Positions 1 through 6,611 are shown, numbered from the stretch's first letter. The stretch is DNA of 10,991 bases from an uncultured Bacillota bacterium (GCA_946619805.1 CAMOMM010000010.1:1-10991); one strand, 5' to 3'. Numbers and translations: made by a program. The notes: generated by a model from the letters alone, not told the origin.

Positions 1-582
1 TCTTCCTGAATATAAACTGTCTCCTTCTTCGCTTTTCTTTCGGGCGGCCGTAAATCCTGTGGCGGTATCTCCGGGCATGATGGCACAGACGGAGATTTTA
101 AATGGCTTCAGTTCATTGGCTAAGGCCAGAGAATAGGAGTTGATGGCAGCCTTGGAAGCGCTGTAGAAGCTCTGAAACGGAATCGGCACAACACCGGCAA
201 CGGAAGAAATGTTGATTATTCTGCCTTCCCTCTGGCGCAGATAGCTGATGCAGGCCTTATTAACGTTGACTGTTCCAAAGAAATTGACATCAAAAAGATT
301 TTTGGCCCGCTGCAGATCAGTAAACTCCAGAGCACCGGAAATGCCCATGCCTGCACAGTTAACGACCAGATCCAGTCTTCCTGCTTCCTTTACTATATGC
401 TCAACTGTTTTGATGACTTCATCTTCGCTTGATACATCGCAACAGCAGTGATGCAGTCCTTCCATGCTGAATTTGCGGCGGGAAAGGACATAGACTTCAT
501 AACCGTGATCATTATGCAGGGAAAGAGCGGTCTGCAGACCTATTCCCGATGAACCTCCGGTAACTATCGCTGTTTTAGTCAT
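1..582 (-). CDS. Short-chain dehydrogenase/reductase (SDR), C-terminus cut off by window edge
   Basis: This is an NAD(P)-dependent oxidoreductase of the classical SDR family, presumably cytosolic; its substrate cannot be read from sequence. The visible 194 residues hold the whole Rossmann core: the glycine-rich cofactor loop TGGSSGIG at residues 8-15, the NCAG motif at 75-78, the catalytic Ser in NISSVAG (Ser127), the catalytic pair in YSASK (Tyr140 and Lys144), and PGDTATGF after the active site. The 13-residue Ser-to-Tyr spacing is normal. The frame stays open to base 1, so roughly the last 50-80 residues of a usual 240-270 residue SDR lie outside. The ATG at 582-580 is preceded by GGAGGT (592-587), which supports this start. 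A run of three cysteines at 46-48, just before the DV motif, is unusual but not in the active site. The gene starts 14 bases after the 72-residue gene ends, so the two are likely co-transcribed. The family is certain; the specific function is unknown. Confidence 0.93.
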   Translation of the reverse strand, partial: MTKTAIVTGGSSGIGLQTALSLHNDHGYEVYVLSRRKFSMEGLHHCCCDVSSEDEVIKTVEHIVKEAGRLDLVVNCAGMGISGALEFTDLQRAKNLFDVNFFGTVNVNKACISYLRQREGRIINISSVAGVVPIPFQSFYSASKAAINSYSLALANELKPFKISVCAIMPGDTATGFTAARKKSEEGDSLYSGR

Positions 583-596
583 GTGTAACCTCCGTT

Positions 597-815
597 TCAG
601 TAAATGATATCCAAATCACCGGTTATGTCATAGGTGTCCTTGAATTCCTGCAGGTCCTTTTGGTTTCTGATTAACATGATCTCCTCAAAGTGACCGCTGT
701 GCAGATCAATGAAACCGGCTACCTGTTCACCGGTGCAGATGCTGGCCCTGATTGCCGGCTTGCGTTTGTCTGGATCATATGTCTTTTTATGGATCTTGTT
801 TCTGAAAAAAATCAT
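597..815 (-). CDS. Small conserved-looking protein of unknown function (72 aa)
   Basis: This is a short soluble protein with no signal peptide and no membrane segment. The N-terminus is very basic (FFRNKIHKKTYDPDKRKP, residues 3-20). A core with ICTGEQVAGF (26-35, single Cys27) follows, and then an acidic region ending in DLDIIY. It resembles small proteins of about 70 residues that are widespread in gut Firmicutes. I recall that some of these carry a misleading dehydrogenase label, although 72 residues cannot hold a dehydrogenase fold, so I assign no function. The evidence that it is real is its position: it fills the space between the ROK kinase (50 bases upstream) and the SDR gene (14 bases downstream), all on the minus strand, with protein-like composition and no competing ORF. 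The ribosome binding site is weak (GAAAGTG, about 7 bases before the ATG). An extended -10 sequence TGGTACAAT (minus strand, about 847-839) could provide an extra promoter just upstream. Confidence 0.75.
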   Translation of the reverse strand: MIFFRNKIHKKTYDPDKRKPAIRASICTGEQVAGFIDLHSGHFEEIMLIRNQKDLQEFKDTYDITGDLDIIY

Positions 816-864
816 TTCCGTTCACTTTCTTTTATATCATTGTACCATTACTGGTAATTAATAC

Positions 865-1767
865 TTAGTTTTTTGCCTGATCCTGATAGGTTATGAAGGC
901 GCCTATCAGATTGGCATTGTTGCGGAATTTACAAGGCAATATCTGCAGTGGGGTCAGACAGTTATGTCTGCCCTGGTAAGAGTTCTTTTCAACCTCCCGG
1001 TATTTCTCTCTGATCTTTTCAATCAGTATCGGCTGCCGGCTGATGCCTCCTCCGACAGCTACTGCTTCCAGATCAAGCAGCCAGTAGAGATTATACAGCT
1101 GAATGGCTATGTTTAAGGCAAGTTCATCAAGAGCTTCTGCAGCATTGTCATCATACGGCAGGCGGGCAAACAGTTCACGGCCATTTATTTTCTCGCTGTT
1201 TCCGCTGATTTCAGCATATCTTTTCAGAAGGAAGGAAGTGGAGCATCTGTTGCCCAGAATTTTGTCATCATTGGCATAGTCTGAGGCTTCAGTATTGACA
1301 AAACTGAATTCTCCGGCATTAAAGGTTGAACCTCTGACGATCTGATCATTGATGATGAAGCCACCGCCAACCTGAGTGCCGATCACAAAGACAGCAGCGT
1401 TATGGCAGTCTTTCAGGGCGCCGAAACGGTGTTCAGCCAGAATGGCTGCCTTGGCATCGTTGTCCAGTACTACCGGACATCCACACTTTTCTGCTATGCG
1501 TGCAGCGACCTGACTGTCATGTTTATAGGGCATGGCATTATTGCCATGTACGATTCCATTTGCCACATCAACAGGACCGGGAATGGCCATGGCGATGCCT
1601 TCAACCTCATCCTTATGCTTCCGGTATATTTCATTGATCCGGTTCAGGAAACTGTCAAAGCAGTCAGTCGGAGTGGGAAAGAAACCTGCATCTGTTATGT
1701 TAAGGCCATTTTCCACGACTCCGTATTTTATTTCAGTACCCCCGCAGTCAAAAACCATCAGTTTCAT
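865..1767 (-). CDS. ROK-family sugar kinase (glucokinase/beta-glucoside kinase-like)
   Basis: This is a cytosolic ATP-dependent sugar kinase of the ROK family, which phosphorylates a hexose, amino sugar or beta-glucoside; the exact sugar is not readable. The 300-residue length is typical of a ROK kinase, and there is no N-terminal helix-turn-helix, so it is not a ROK repressor. Visible motifs are the first phosphate-binding loop DCGGTEIK (7-14), PGPVD (63-67), the catalytic aspartate in LDNDAKAA (Asp104), the GTQVGGGFIIN loop (130-140), AGEF (151-154) and the C-terminal GGG (239-241). The CxCGxxGC zinc motif of many ROK glucokinases is absent; instead there is CSTSFLLKRYAE (175-186), which I associate with the zinc-free beta-glucoside-kinase-type branch. 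Start: ATG at 1767-1765 with AGAGG 8 bases upstream. It is the first gene of the leftward group with the 72-residue protein and the SDR, and is divergent from the MscS-type gene. Confidence 0.9.
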   Translation of the reverse strand: MKLMVFDCGGTEIKYGVVENGLNITDAGFFPTPTDCFDSFLNRINEIYRKHKDEVEGIAMAIPGPVDVANGIVHGNNAMPYKHDSQVAARIAEKCGCPVVLDNDAKAAILAEHRFGALKDCHNAAVFVIGTQVGGGFIINDQIVRGSTFNAGEFSFVNTEASDYANDDKILGNRCSTSFLLKRYAEISGNSEKINGRELFARLPYDDNAAEALDELALNIAIQLYNLYWLLDLEAVAVGGGISRQPILIEKIREKYREVEKNSYQGRHNCLTPLQILPCKFRNNANLIGAFITYQDQAKN

Positions 1768-1795
1768 AGTATTATCCTCTTACCTGTTTGTTTAT

Positions 1796-1823
1796 AGTAT
1801 AACGCCTGATGGGGCAGTGAAAC
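1796..1823 (-). promoter_or_regulatory. Possible leftward promoter for the ROK kinase gene
   Basis: On the minus strand TATACT (1801-1796) matches the -10 consensus in five of six bases and lies at a sensible distance from the ROK start, giving a leader of roughly 20 bases. The -35 is poor: GTTTCA (1823-1818), 16 bases upstream, is the best candidate. The call rests mainly on the need for a promoter in this divergent gap. Confidence 0.3.
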
Positions 1824-1847
1824 AGTAATTTAGCAAAATTCTTTATA

Positions 1848-1877
1848 TTGTAAATAAGACGTATCTTATTTTAAAAT
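1848..1877 (+). promoter_or_regulatory. Probable sigma-A promoter for the MscS-type gene
   Basis: TTGTAA (1848-1853) and TAAAAT (1872-1877) are separated by 18 bases and resemble -35 and -10 hexamers. Transcription would begin near 1884, leaving a leader of about 65 bases before the ATG at 1950. A GGAGAAG ribosome binding site lies at 1939-1945. The spacer is occupied almost entirely by an inverted repeat, which suggests repression at this promoter. Confidence 0.45.
1852..1871. promoter_or_regulatory. Inverted repeat in promoter spacer, possible operator
   Basis: AAATAAGA (1852-1859) and TCTTATTT (1864-1871) are perfect reverse complements separated by CGTA. The repeat lies between the putative -35 and -10 of the rightward promoter, where a bound dimeric repressor would block RNA polymerase. 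It is AT-rich and has no following T-run, so it is not a terminator. The regulator is unknown and none is encoded next to it. Confidence 0.45.
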
Positions 1878-1949
1878 ATATAAAAGGGTAGAATGTCTAT
1901 GCCCTGATTTAATGCGGAAACAGGCAATTAAAATTATCGGAGAAGTCTT

Positions 1950-4589
1950 ATGGATAATAATCAGACAGAAAATCTTGGCAATCAGCCACTTACCAGAAAC
2001 GAAAGAATCGTTACCGCCAACATCATTGCAAACCTGGTGATGATGCTTTTTGGCGCAATAGCAATATATGCATTTCTAAGCAGTGTTCAGTCCAGAACCG
2101 CAATAGTCAAACAGCAGGAAAACAATGGGTTGGCTCTTACTGAAGTGGTTTCAATACTTGATAAGAATAAGGAGAACTCCGAAAACCTGACAGAGATCTT
2201 CCATGAGGGAAACTGGCAGACCATGAATGACATTGAACTTCTGTTTTCTGACGGTCTGTTTGACAAGATGATGAAAAATGAAAGCAACACCGTCCGTGCC
2301 GAGATGTTTACCGAGCTTTCTTCACCTGCCGGCATAGCGTATCTCTTTCTGTTGGATCAGCAGGGTAATGTCGTTGTAGCTTCCAATGAGGAATTGTTTG
2401 GCCGTAACCTGGCTACAACGGCATACATGACTCAGGAGAACCTGACCCGGATACTGAATATGAGCAATAATGCCGATCCTGTTTTTGTTCAGAACATGTA
2501 TGGATCCTATTATTTCTACTCCAGACCGTACATTTATGGCGATCAGCACTACATTCTTACCATGGGCACCAGTTCATGGGCTCTTGATGAGAGTATTGAA
2601 TCCCTGAAAGATGTATCAACTGTATTGAGCCGTATGTCAGTCATCAATGATGGTGTACTTTTTGCCGTCAGCAAGACCGATGATCTGTTTGTTTACTATA
2701 AAAACGGCGATGACATGCTGACAGGACAGAACGCCTTTAATGCCGGACTGAATCAGGATGTCCTGGAAGACGGATACCGGGGTGTTCAGAATATTCTGGG
2801 TGAAAAGTATTACTGTACTTCCAGAGCATTCGGAGATGACATGGTAATTGTTGCCGCTGCCAGATCAAAGGTCATGGGTTCCCGTGACAAATATGTCCTG
2901 TTATGGTCAGTGATGGGCTTTTTGATCGTCATGACACTGTGTCTGCTGTATGCGGTATTTGTCAGAAATGACTTTATCCGCAATAACATCAAACCTGAAA
3001 GAACCGTCCTCAGTAAGGATCCGGAAAAACCATTGTATTTCAATAAATCGGTATTCAGGAAAGTAATGCCGTTAATGATGATAGGAATTCTGGTGGTATA
3101 TGCAATCACTTTCTATACTCAGACTCTGCTGGAAATAACTGAAGGAATCGACAAGTCAAATGTCATTCTGCAGGAAGTTACCGGGCGTTATGAGGAAAGC
3201 ATTGACAGCCGCAAGGTCATTGAAGATTATTACAACTCCCGGTTTATTTCAACCGCAAAACTGCTCTCTTTCTTCGCTGAAGAGAGACCTGAAGTTCTCA
3301 ATACAAAATCTGAGTTCTATCACAGCGTTTACGATAAGGAAGGCAACAGACAGTTCCTGCTTGACGATGAAGGCAACCGTCTGAAATCAGTTGCCAATTC
3401 GGAAATACTGCAGAAACTTTGTGATGAGAATCATCTTGAAGCAATCTACATCTATGATGAAGACGGTCGCACCATTGCCACCAATACGGATAACTGGTTC
3501 TTTACCCTGAGTCAGGATGCCGAAGATCAGTCTTATCCATTCCGTCGGGTACTGGAAGGCAAGACAGACAGTTATCTGCAGTCGGCCATGAAGGACGATC
3601 TTGGCAGGAATTCTCAGTATTTCGGTATTTCCATGCATTATTACACGACAAAGGACGCTAACGGTGAAACGCTCTATGTTTCCAGATATGCCTATGAAGA
3701 GGCATGTGCCCGGGAAGGTGTAAGCGATGTTACAAAAGCAGGCAACATCACCAGACACAGATCCATGCTGCAGATAGCTCTGGACAGCAAGCTGGTCAGC
3801 TCCATCATGGCAACTACCAATGCCGATGATGCTCTTTCAACGGAGATGCTTTCAGGCGGTGCCATCATGCTGTTTGACGTTTCCCCGGAACATATCTGTG
3901 TTTACTCACCGGTCAAAGTCAGTATCGGAAGAAGTGCTGAAGATCTCGGCATTTCATCAAAAGCGTTCAGCGGAGATGTATATTACGGTTTCAACAAAAT
4001 CAACGGGGTAAACTATTTCCAGGTATTCCGTTATGTAAATAACTATTTCATTGCTACTGCCCTCCCACAGAGCAGCATGTATCCCAGCCGTACCACGATC
4101 GCTCTGATCACGGCAGGTGTATGTCTGGCCATAATCACGCTGCTGTTACTGTCAGTAACAATCACCAGTTCGAGCAGTGAGGAAGTATATGATCTGTTCA
4201 GTGATGTCAAGGTTGATGACAATCTGAACTCTTCAATTTTCGGCATCGTTCTGCCTTCAGGACGTTTTGCCTCAACAACAAAGGCGCAGATCCGCTGGAA
4301 CAACCAGCGTATTCCATGGAATGAACGTTCGCCGGAATTAAAGCTTTATGCCATCCTGGGATGGATCATCGCCATTCCTGTGCTGTATTTCGTATTGTCA
4401 GCAGTCGGCATCAGCAGGATCTCCAATGACTCCATAATCAGCTACATTCTGTCCATGGCCTGGGACAGAGCTCCTAACCTGTTTGCCTTAAGTGCGGGAA
4501 TCATGATCATCTTAATGACGGTAATCGCCATCGAACTGTTCAAGATCCCGGTACGTATGTGTACATCACTGCTTGGTACCCGGGGTTAA
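1950..4589 (+). CDS. N-terminal sensor part of the MscS-type protein, as read up to the TAA (879 aa)
   Basis: This is the part that would be translated. Predicted membrane helices lie near residues 23-46, 315-338, 372-392, 715-737, 800-820 and 845-865. The first two enclose an extracellular region (about 47-314) and the next two a second one (about 393-714). Both look like Cache-type sensor modules: long N-terminal helix, then strand-rich segments such as AYLFLLDQQGNVVVAS (130-145) and AIYIYDEDGRTIATN (498-512), each resembling a Cache beta-hairpin. That assignment is by pattern and I cannot confirm it. The start is supported by GGAGAAG ending 4 bases before the ATG (GGAG core 7 bases away). 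The last residues, RMCTSLLGTRG, are cytosolic and lead directly into the pore domain encoded after the stop. If this is the real product, it would be a multi-spanning membrane protein with two ectodomains and no output domain. The substrate-binding lipoprotein gene follows in the same transcription unit. Confidence 0.75.
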   Translation: MDNNQTENLGNQPLTRNERIVTANIIANLVMMLFGAIAIYAFLSSVQSRTAIVKQQENNGLALTEVVSILDKNKENSENLTEIFHEGNWQTMNDIELLFSDGLFDKMMKNESNTVRAEMFTELSSPAGIAYLFLLDQQGNVVVASNEELFGRNLATTAYMTQENLTRILNMSNNADPVFVQNMYGSYYFYSRPYIYGDQHYILTMGTSSWALDESIESLKDVSTVLSRMSVINDGVLFAVSKTDDLFVYYKNGDDMLTGQNAFNAGLNQDVLEDGYRGVQNILGEKYYCTSRAFGDDMVIVAAARSKVMGSRDKYVLLWSVMGFLIVMTLCLLYAVFVRNDFIRNNIKPERTVLSKDPEKPLYFNKSVFRKVMPLMMIGILVVYAITFYTQTLLEITEGIDKSNVILQEVTGRYEESIDSRKVIEDYYNSRFISTAKLLSFFAEERPEVLNTKSEFYHSVYDKEGNRQFLLDDEGNRLKSVANSEILQKLCDENHLEAIYIYDEDGRTIATNTDNWFFTLSQDAEDQSYPFRRVLEGKTDSYLQSAMKDDLGRNSQYFGISMHYYTTKDANGETLYVSRYAYEEACAREGVSDVTKAGNITRHRSMLQIALDSKLVSSIMATTNADDALSTEMLSGGAIMLFDVSPEHICVYSPVKVSIGRSAEDLGISSKAFSGDVYYGFNKINGVNYFQVFRYVNNYFIATALPQSSMYPSRTTIALITAGVCLAIITLLLLSVTITSSSSEEVYDLFSDVKVDDNLNSSIFGIVLPSGRFASTTKAQIRWNNQRIPWNERSPELKLYAILGWIIAIPVLYFVLSAVGISRISNDSIISYILSMAWDRAPNLFALSAGIMIILMTVIAIELFKIPVRMCTSLLGTRG

Positions 4590-4706
4590 ACAGTTGGACA
4601 TCTGCTGCTGTCAATTGTCAAATACGGCAGTACGATCAGTGCTCTGTTCTACTGCCTGTACCTGTTCGGTATTGATTCACCGAGCCTTCTGGCCAGTGCC
4701 GGAATC

Positions 4707-5264
4707 TTGTCTCTGGTCGTTGGCTTGGGTGCTCAGAGTCTTATCAAGGACATCATTGCCGGTATCTTCATTGTCTTTGAAGGTGAATTCCGTGTCGGTG
4801 ACATTGTTACCATCAACAATTTCCGCGGTACGGTAACTGATATCGGCTTAAGAACTACCAAGATATCCGGAGGCGGCAACGTCAAGATCTTCAACAACAG
4901 TGAGATCTCCGGAGTACTTAACATGACCAAGGAAACATCTGTTGCTTCAGCTACCATCGGTCTGGAATACGGGCAGGACATTGATGTTGTCGAAGAAGTT
5001 CTGAACCGTGAACTGCCGTTGCTTAAGGAAAACAACGATAAGATCCTTGACGGTCCAACCAGCTTAGGTGTTTCCGAACTGGCTGAAAGACGTTTCACCA
5101 TTACGGTAATAGCCAGATGCTCTGAGCAGAATGTCCGTGAAGTCAACAGATTTCTCAACAAATCGCTGCTGCAGATCTTCAACCGTTACGGTATCAGAAT
5201 TGCCAATCAGCCGGCAGCCAAGCAGATCACTTCTGCTTCCGCAGCTGGAGAAGTAAAGAAGTAG
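4707..5264 (+). CDS. MscS pore and beta-domain remnant downstream of the TAA
   Basis: Same frame as the upstream part. The conserved region begins right after the stop (from 4590) with a membrane helix (HLLLSIVKYGSTISALFYCLYL). The MscS pore helix and signature then follow, with LASAGILSLVVGLGAQSLI and FEGEFRVGDIV, and the beta domain contains RTTKISGGGNVKIFNNSEISG. These are hallmarks of the MscS family, in which this region lines the pore and forms the cytosolic vestibule. The only start-like codon near the beginning is TTG at 4707, which lies inside the pore helix and has no ribosome binding site in front, so separate translation is unlikely; I give 4707 only as the longest nominal ORF. 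Ending at TAG 5262-5264, it leaves 16 bases before the lipoprotein gene. It is best read as the broken-off 3' part of the gene that starts at 1950. Confidence 0.45.
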   Translation: MSLVVGLGAQSLIKDIIAGIFIVFEGEFRVGDIVTINNFRGTVTDIGLRTTKISGGGNVKIFNNSEISGVLNMTKETSVASATIGLEYGQDIDVVEEVLNRELPLLKENNDKILDGPTSLGVSELAERRFTITVIARCSEQNVREVNRFLNKSLLQIFNRYGIRIANQPAAKQITSASAAGEVKK

Positions 5265-5280
5265 GAAAGGAGGAAAGAAA

Positions 5281-6348
5281 ATGAAGAAACTGATATTATT
5301 GATGATCACAGTCATGCTGATTCTTTCCGGTTGTTCCTACGATATCGATCCGGATAAAAAAGATGACGGGAAGAAGGATATCCCGGAAACAACGGTTGTA
5401 CGTATGGCTTTGAATGATGCCGGACATATCTTCAATTCCATCGCTGAAAGTCAGGGTTATCTGGAAGAAGAGGGAATAAAAGTTGAATATGTCCGTGTCT
5501 CTACAGATGCTGAAGTCTTTGAAGGCATCAGAAACGGTACAATCGATATAGCCTCCAACTCCGGAACAAACCTTCCTTTGCAGGAAATATCCTCAGGTCT
5601 TGATCTGACGATATTCGGCGGCTATCTTCTGTCAGGCTGCATGCCGATCTTTGCCAGAGTTGAAACTCCATGGAACGGTATTGAAGACCTTATTGGTAAG
5701 ACGATGGCCTGTGAACCGAACATGTACGCAATTACCGGACCTTTGCTGGATATGGGATTTGATCCTCTGACCCAGATCAACTGGTATGACCCGGAAGATC
5801 AGTTGGACAGGATCGAAGCTGTCAGAAACGGTGAAGCAGATTTTGCCCTGGTTGGAACTGCACTTAACTATGAAGTAATCAACGATCCTCAGCTTAAGAT
5901 ACTGACCTACGCTGATGATGTTCTGCCGGCATATTCATGCTGCCGTGCGGAAGCTCTGACTTCATGGGTAAACGCCAATCCAAACACGGTCAAGGCCCTG
6001 TTAAGAGCCTGGATCAGAGCCTGGGAATACTATGATACTCATCATGAAGAGACAGTAAAGGCAACGGCAAGACAGATCAATCTTGACGAGATCGTTGTCA
6101 GATCATATCTTGACAATCCTCGTTTTGACCTGAATGCTGATCCGATGAGAAAGTCAGTAAAACGCGCCTGGGATTACATGGAGCGTCTGGGACTGCTGGA
6201 TGAAGAAGCCAAGCAGATCCGAATAGATGATCATATTAATATTGACTTGTACAAAGCCGCTCTGGATGAATGCCAGGAACGCTATGGCAATGATAATTCA
6301 AAATTCTACGAAAAGCTTCAGGCACAGTATGCCAGAAACAATCAGTAA
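5281..6348 (+). CDS. ABC-type substrate-binding lipoprotein (NMT1/SsuA/ThiY-like)
   Basis: This is an extracytoplasmic solute-binding protein tethered to the membrane by a lipid. Residues 1-18 are a classic lipoprotein signal: KK, a hydrophobic stretch, then the lipobox LSGC with the modified Cys18. A charged linker (about 19-35) leads into a two-lobed periplasmic-binding fold of the NMT1/SsuA type. Hints are VRMALNDAGHIFNSIAESQGYLEEEGI near the start, the GIRNGTIDIAS segment (82-92) and the second-lobe VRNGEADFALVG (181-192). Relatives bind thiamine precursors, sulfonates, nitrate or similar small molecules; the ligand here is unknown. The 355-residue length is normal. The ATG follows AAAGGAGG (5266-5273) by 7 bases. 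The gene is co-directional with the MscS-type gene, 16 bases after it, and is closed by a terminator. No permease or ATPase gene is in the window, so it may serve a distant transporter or act with the sensor-like membrane protein upstream. Confidence 0.88.
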   Translation: MKKLILLMITVMLILSGCSYDIDPDKKDDGKKDIPETTVVRMALNDAGHIFNSIAESQGYLEEEGIKVEYVRVSTDAEVFEGIRNGTIDIASNSGTNLPLQEISSGLDLTIFGGYLLSGCMPIFARVETPWNGIEDLIGKTMACEPNMYAITGPLLDMGFDPLTQINWYDPEDQLDRIEAVRNGEADFALVGTALNYEVINDPQLKILTYADDVLPAYSCCRAEALTSWVNANPNTVKALLRAWIRAWEYYDTHHEETVKATARQINLDEIVVRSYLDNPRFDLNADPMRKSVKRAWDYMERLGLLDEEAKQIRIDDHINIDLYKAALDECQERYGNDNSKFYEKLQAQYARNNQ

Positions 6349-6377
6349 ACAAGCTGTCTGAACAGCTTGTTTTTGTT
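6348..6377 (+). terminator. Intrinsic terminator after the lipoprotein gene
   Basis: A perfect 10-base stem (AACAAGCTGT at 6348-6357 with ACAGCTTGTT at 6362-6371), a CTGA loop and a T-rich tail (TTTTTGTT, 6370-6377) begin at the last base of the stop codon. It ends the MscS-type/lipoprotein transcription unit. Confidence 0.88.
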
Positions 6378-6390
6378 GTGATGAAAACCG

Positions 6391-6413
6391 ATTGATAAAG
6401 GATTATTATCAAT
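6391..6413. promoter_or_regulatory. Inverted repeat overlapping a promoter, possible operator
   Basis: ATTGATAA (6391-6398) and TTATCAAT (6406-6413) are perfect reverse complements with a 7-base centre. The left arm overlaps the -35 hexamer and the right arm fills the spacer of the promoter at 6392-6420, a typical repressor position. The spacing does not match an FNR box, and the sequence does not match a Fur box beyond one half-site. Confidence 0.4.
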
Positions 6414-6420
6414 ATATAAA
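6392..6420 (+). promoter_or_regulatory. Sigma-A-type promoter upstream of the small ORF
   Basis: TTGATA (6392-6397) and TATAAA (6415-6420) are separated by exactly 17 bases, close to the housekeeping consensus. Transcription would start near 6427 and could cover the small ORF at 6448 and continue into the nitroreductase gene, since no terminator lies between. Confidence 0.5.
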
Positions 6421-6447
6421 AGAAAGAACAATAATCAGGGTGACAGT

Positions 6448-6543
6448 ATGGTTTATGTATCTGATGCAAATGGCCGCTGGGCTTATCGAATCGATGGGCA
6501 TATTCCAAGAAGAATGTTAATGGCTCTGATTGCTATATTATAG
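6448..6543 (+). CDS. Possible small ORF (31 aa), uncertain
   Basis: An ATG at 6448 opens a 31-codon frame ending in TAG (6541-6543). A GGTGA sequence shortly before the start (6439-6443) could pair with the 16S rRNA tail, and the predicted promoter at 6392-6420 would place the transcript start about 20 bases upstream. The peptide has a polar first half (VYVSDANGRWAYRIDGHIP) and a short hydrophobic end (MLMALIAIL). I recognise no family. It may be a leader peptide, a genuine microprotein, the remnant of a decayed gene, or chance. Confidence 0.25.
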   Translation: MVYVSDANGRWAYRIDGHIPRRMLMALIAIL

Positions 6544-6576
6544 TAGGGCATGAAAAGATAACTGACTCAGAGTCTC

Positions 6577-6585
6577 TGCTATAAT
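6577..6585 (+). promoter_or_regulatory. Extended -10 promoter for the nitroreductase gene
   Basis: TGCTATAAT has the TGn extension followed by a perfect TATAAT hexamer (6580-6585). No good -35 is present (GATAAC at the 17-base spacing), which fits an extended -10 promoter. Transcription would start near 6592, about 20 bases before the ATG. A short palindrome (GACTC-A-GAGTC, 6564-6574) sits immediately upstream and could be a regulator site, though its arms are only five bases. Confidence 0.55.
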
Positions 6586-6611
6586 GAAGGAAAGAAAATG
6601 AGGAAGATAAT

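Larger units (their letters stand above)
1950..5264 (+). pseudogene. Large two-sensor MscS-type mechanosensitive channel gene, interrupted by an in-frame TAA
   Basis: Read as one gene, this locus encodes a protein of about 1,104 residues: two large extracellular regions framed by membrane helices, two or more further helices, and a C-terminal MscS pore and beta domain. The frame is continuous from the ATG at 1950 to the TAG at 5262 except for one TAA at 4587-4589 (codon 880). That stop sits between TRG and TVGHLL, directly before the helix that leads into the MscS pore, so a natural domain boundary does not explain it. The codon is one substitution away from GAA, AAA or CAA. No other stop or length change occurs in the following 224 codons and the pore motif is well kept, so the lesion is recent or is a base-call error. 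If genuine, the product would be a sensor without a channel. Rescue by readthrough cannot be excluded but nothing in the sequence supports it. TAA is not known to be reassigned in Bacillota. Confidence 0.75.

Noticed and set aside
843..856. Hairpin TACCA-TTAC-TGGTA after the ROK gene as a terminator
   Set aside because: It has only a 5-base stem and no T-run on either strand, so termination between the ROK and 72-residue genes is not supported.
1402..1797. 131-codon plus-strand ORF opposite the ROK kinase
   Set aside because: It overlaps the ROK catalytic region on the other strand, and the ROK motifs are clear.
4587..4589. Recoding of the stop as an amino acid
   Set aside because: It is TAA, not the TGA used for selenocysteine, and no Bacillota code reassigning TAA is known to me. 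A nonsense mutation or base error is simpler.
4584..4592. GTTAAAC heptamer at the TAA, resembling a -1 frameshift slippery site
   Set aside because: The heptamer is not in the required phase relative to the zero frame, and the MscS sequence after the stop is in the same frame, so a -1 shift would not restore it.
4733..5182. 149-codon minus-strand ORF opposite the MscS domain
   Set aside because: It is antisense to a conserved MscS signature and has low-complexity, Ser/Thr/Leu-rich composition typical of a shadow ORF.
6392..6412. FNR-type box (TTGAT...ATCAA) upstream of the nitroreductase
   Set aside because: The half-sites match but are 11 bases apart instead of four, so it cannot be called an FNR site.
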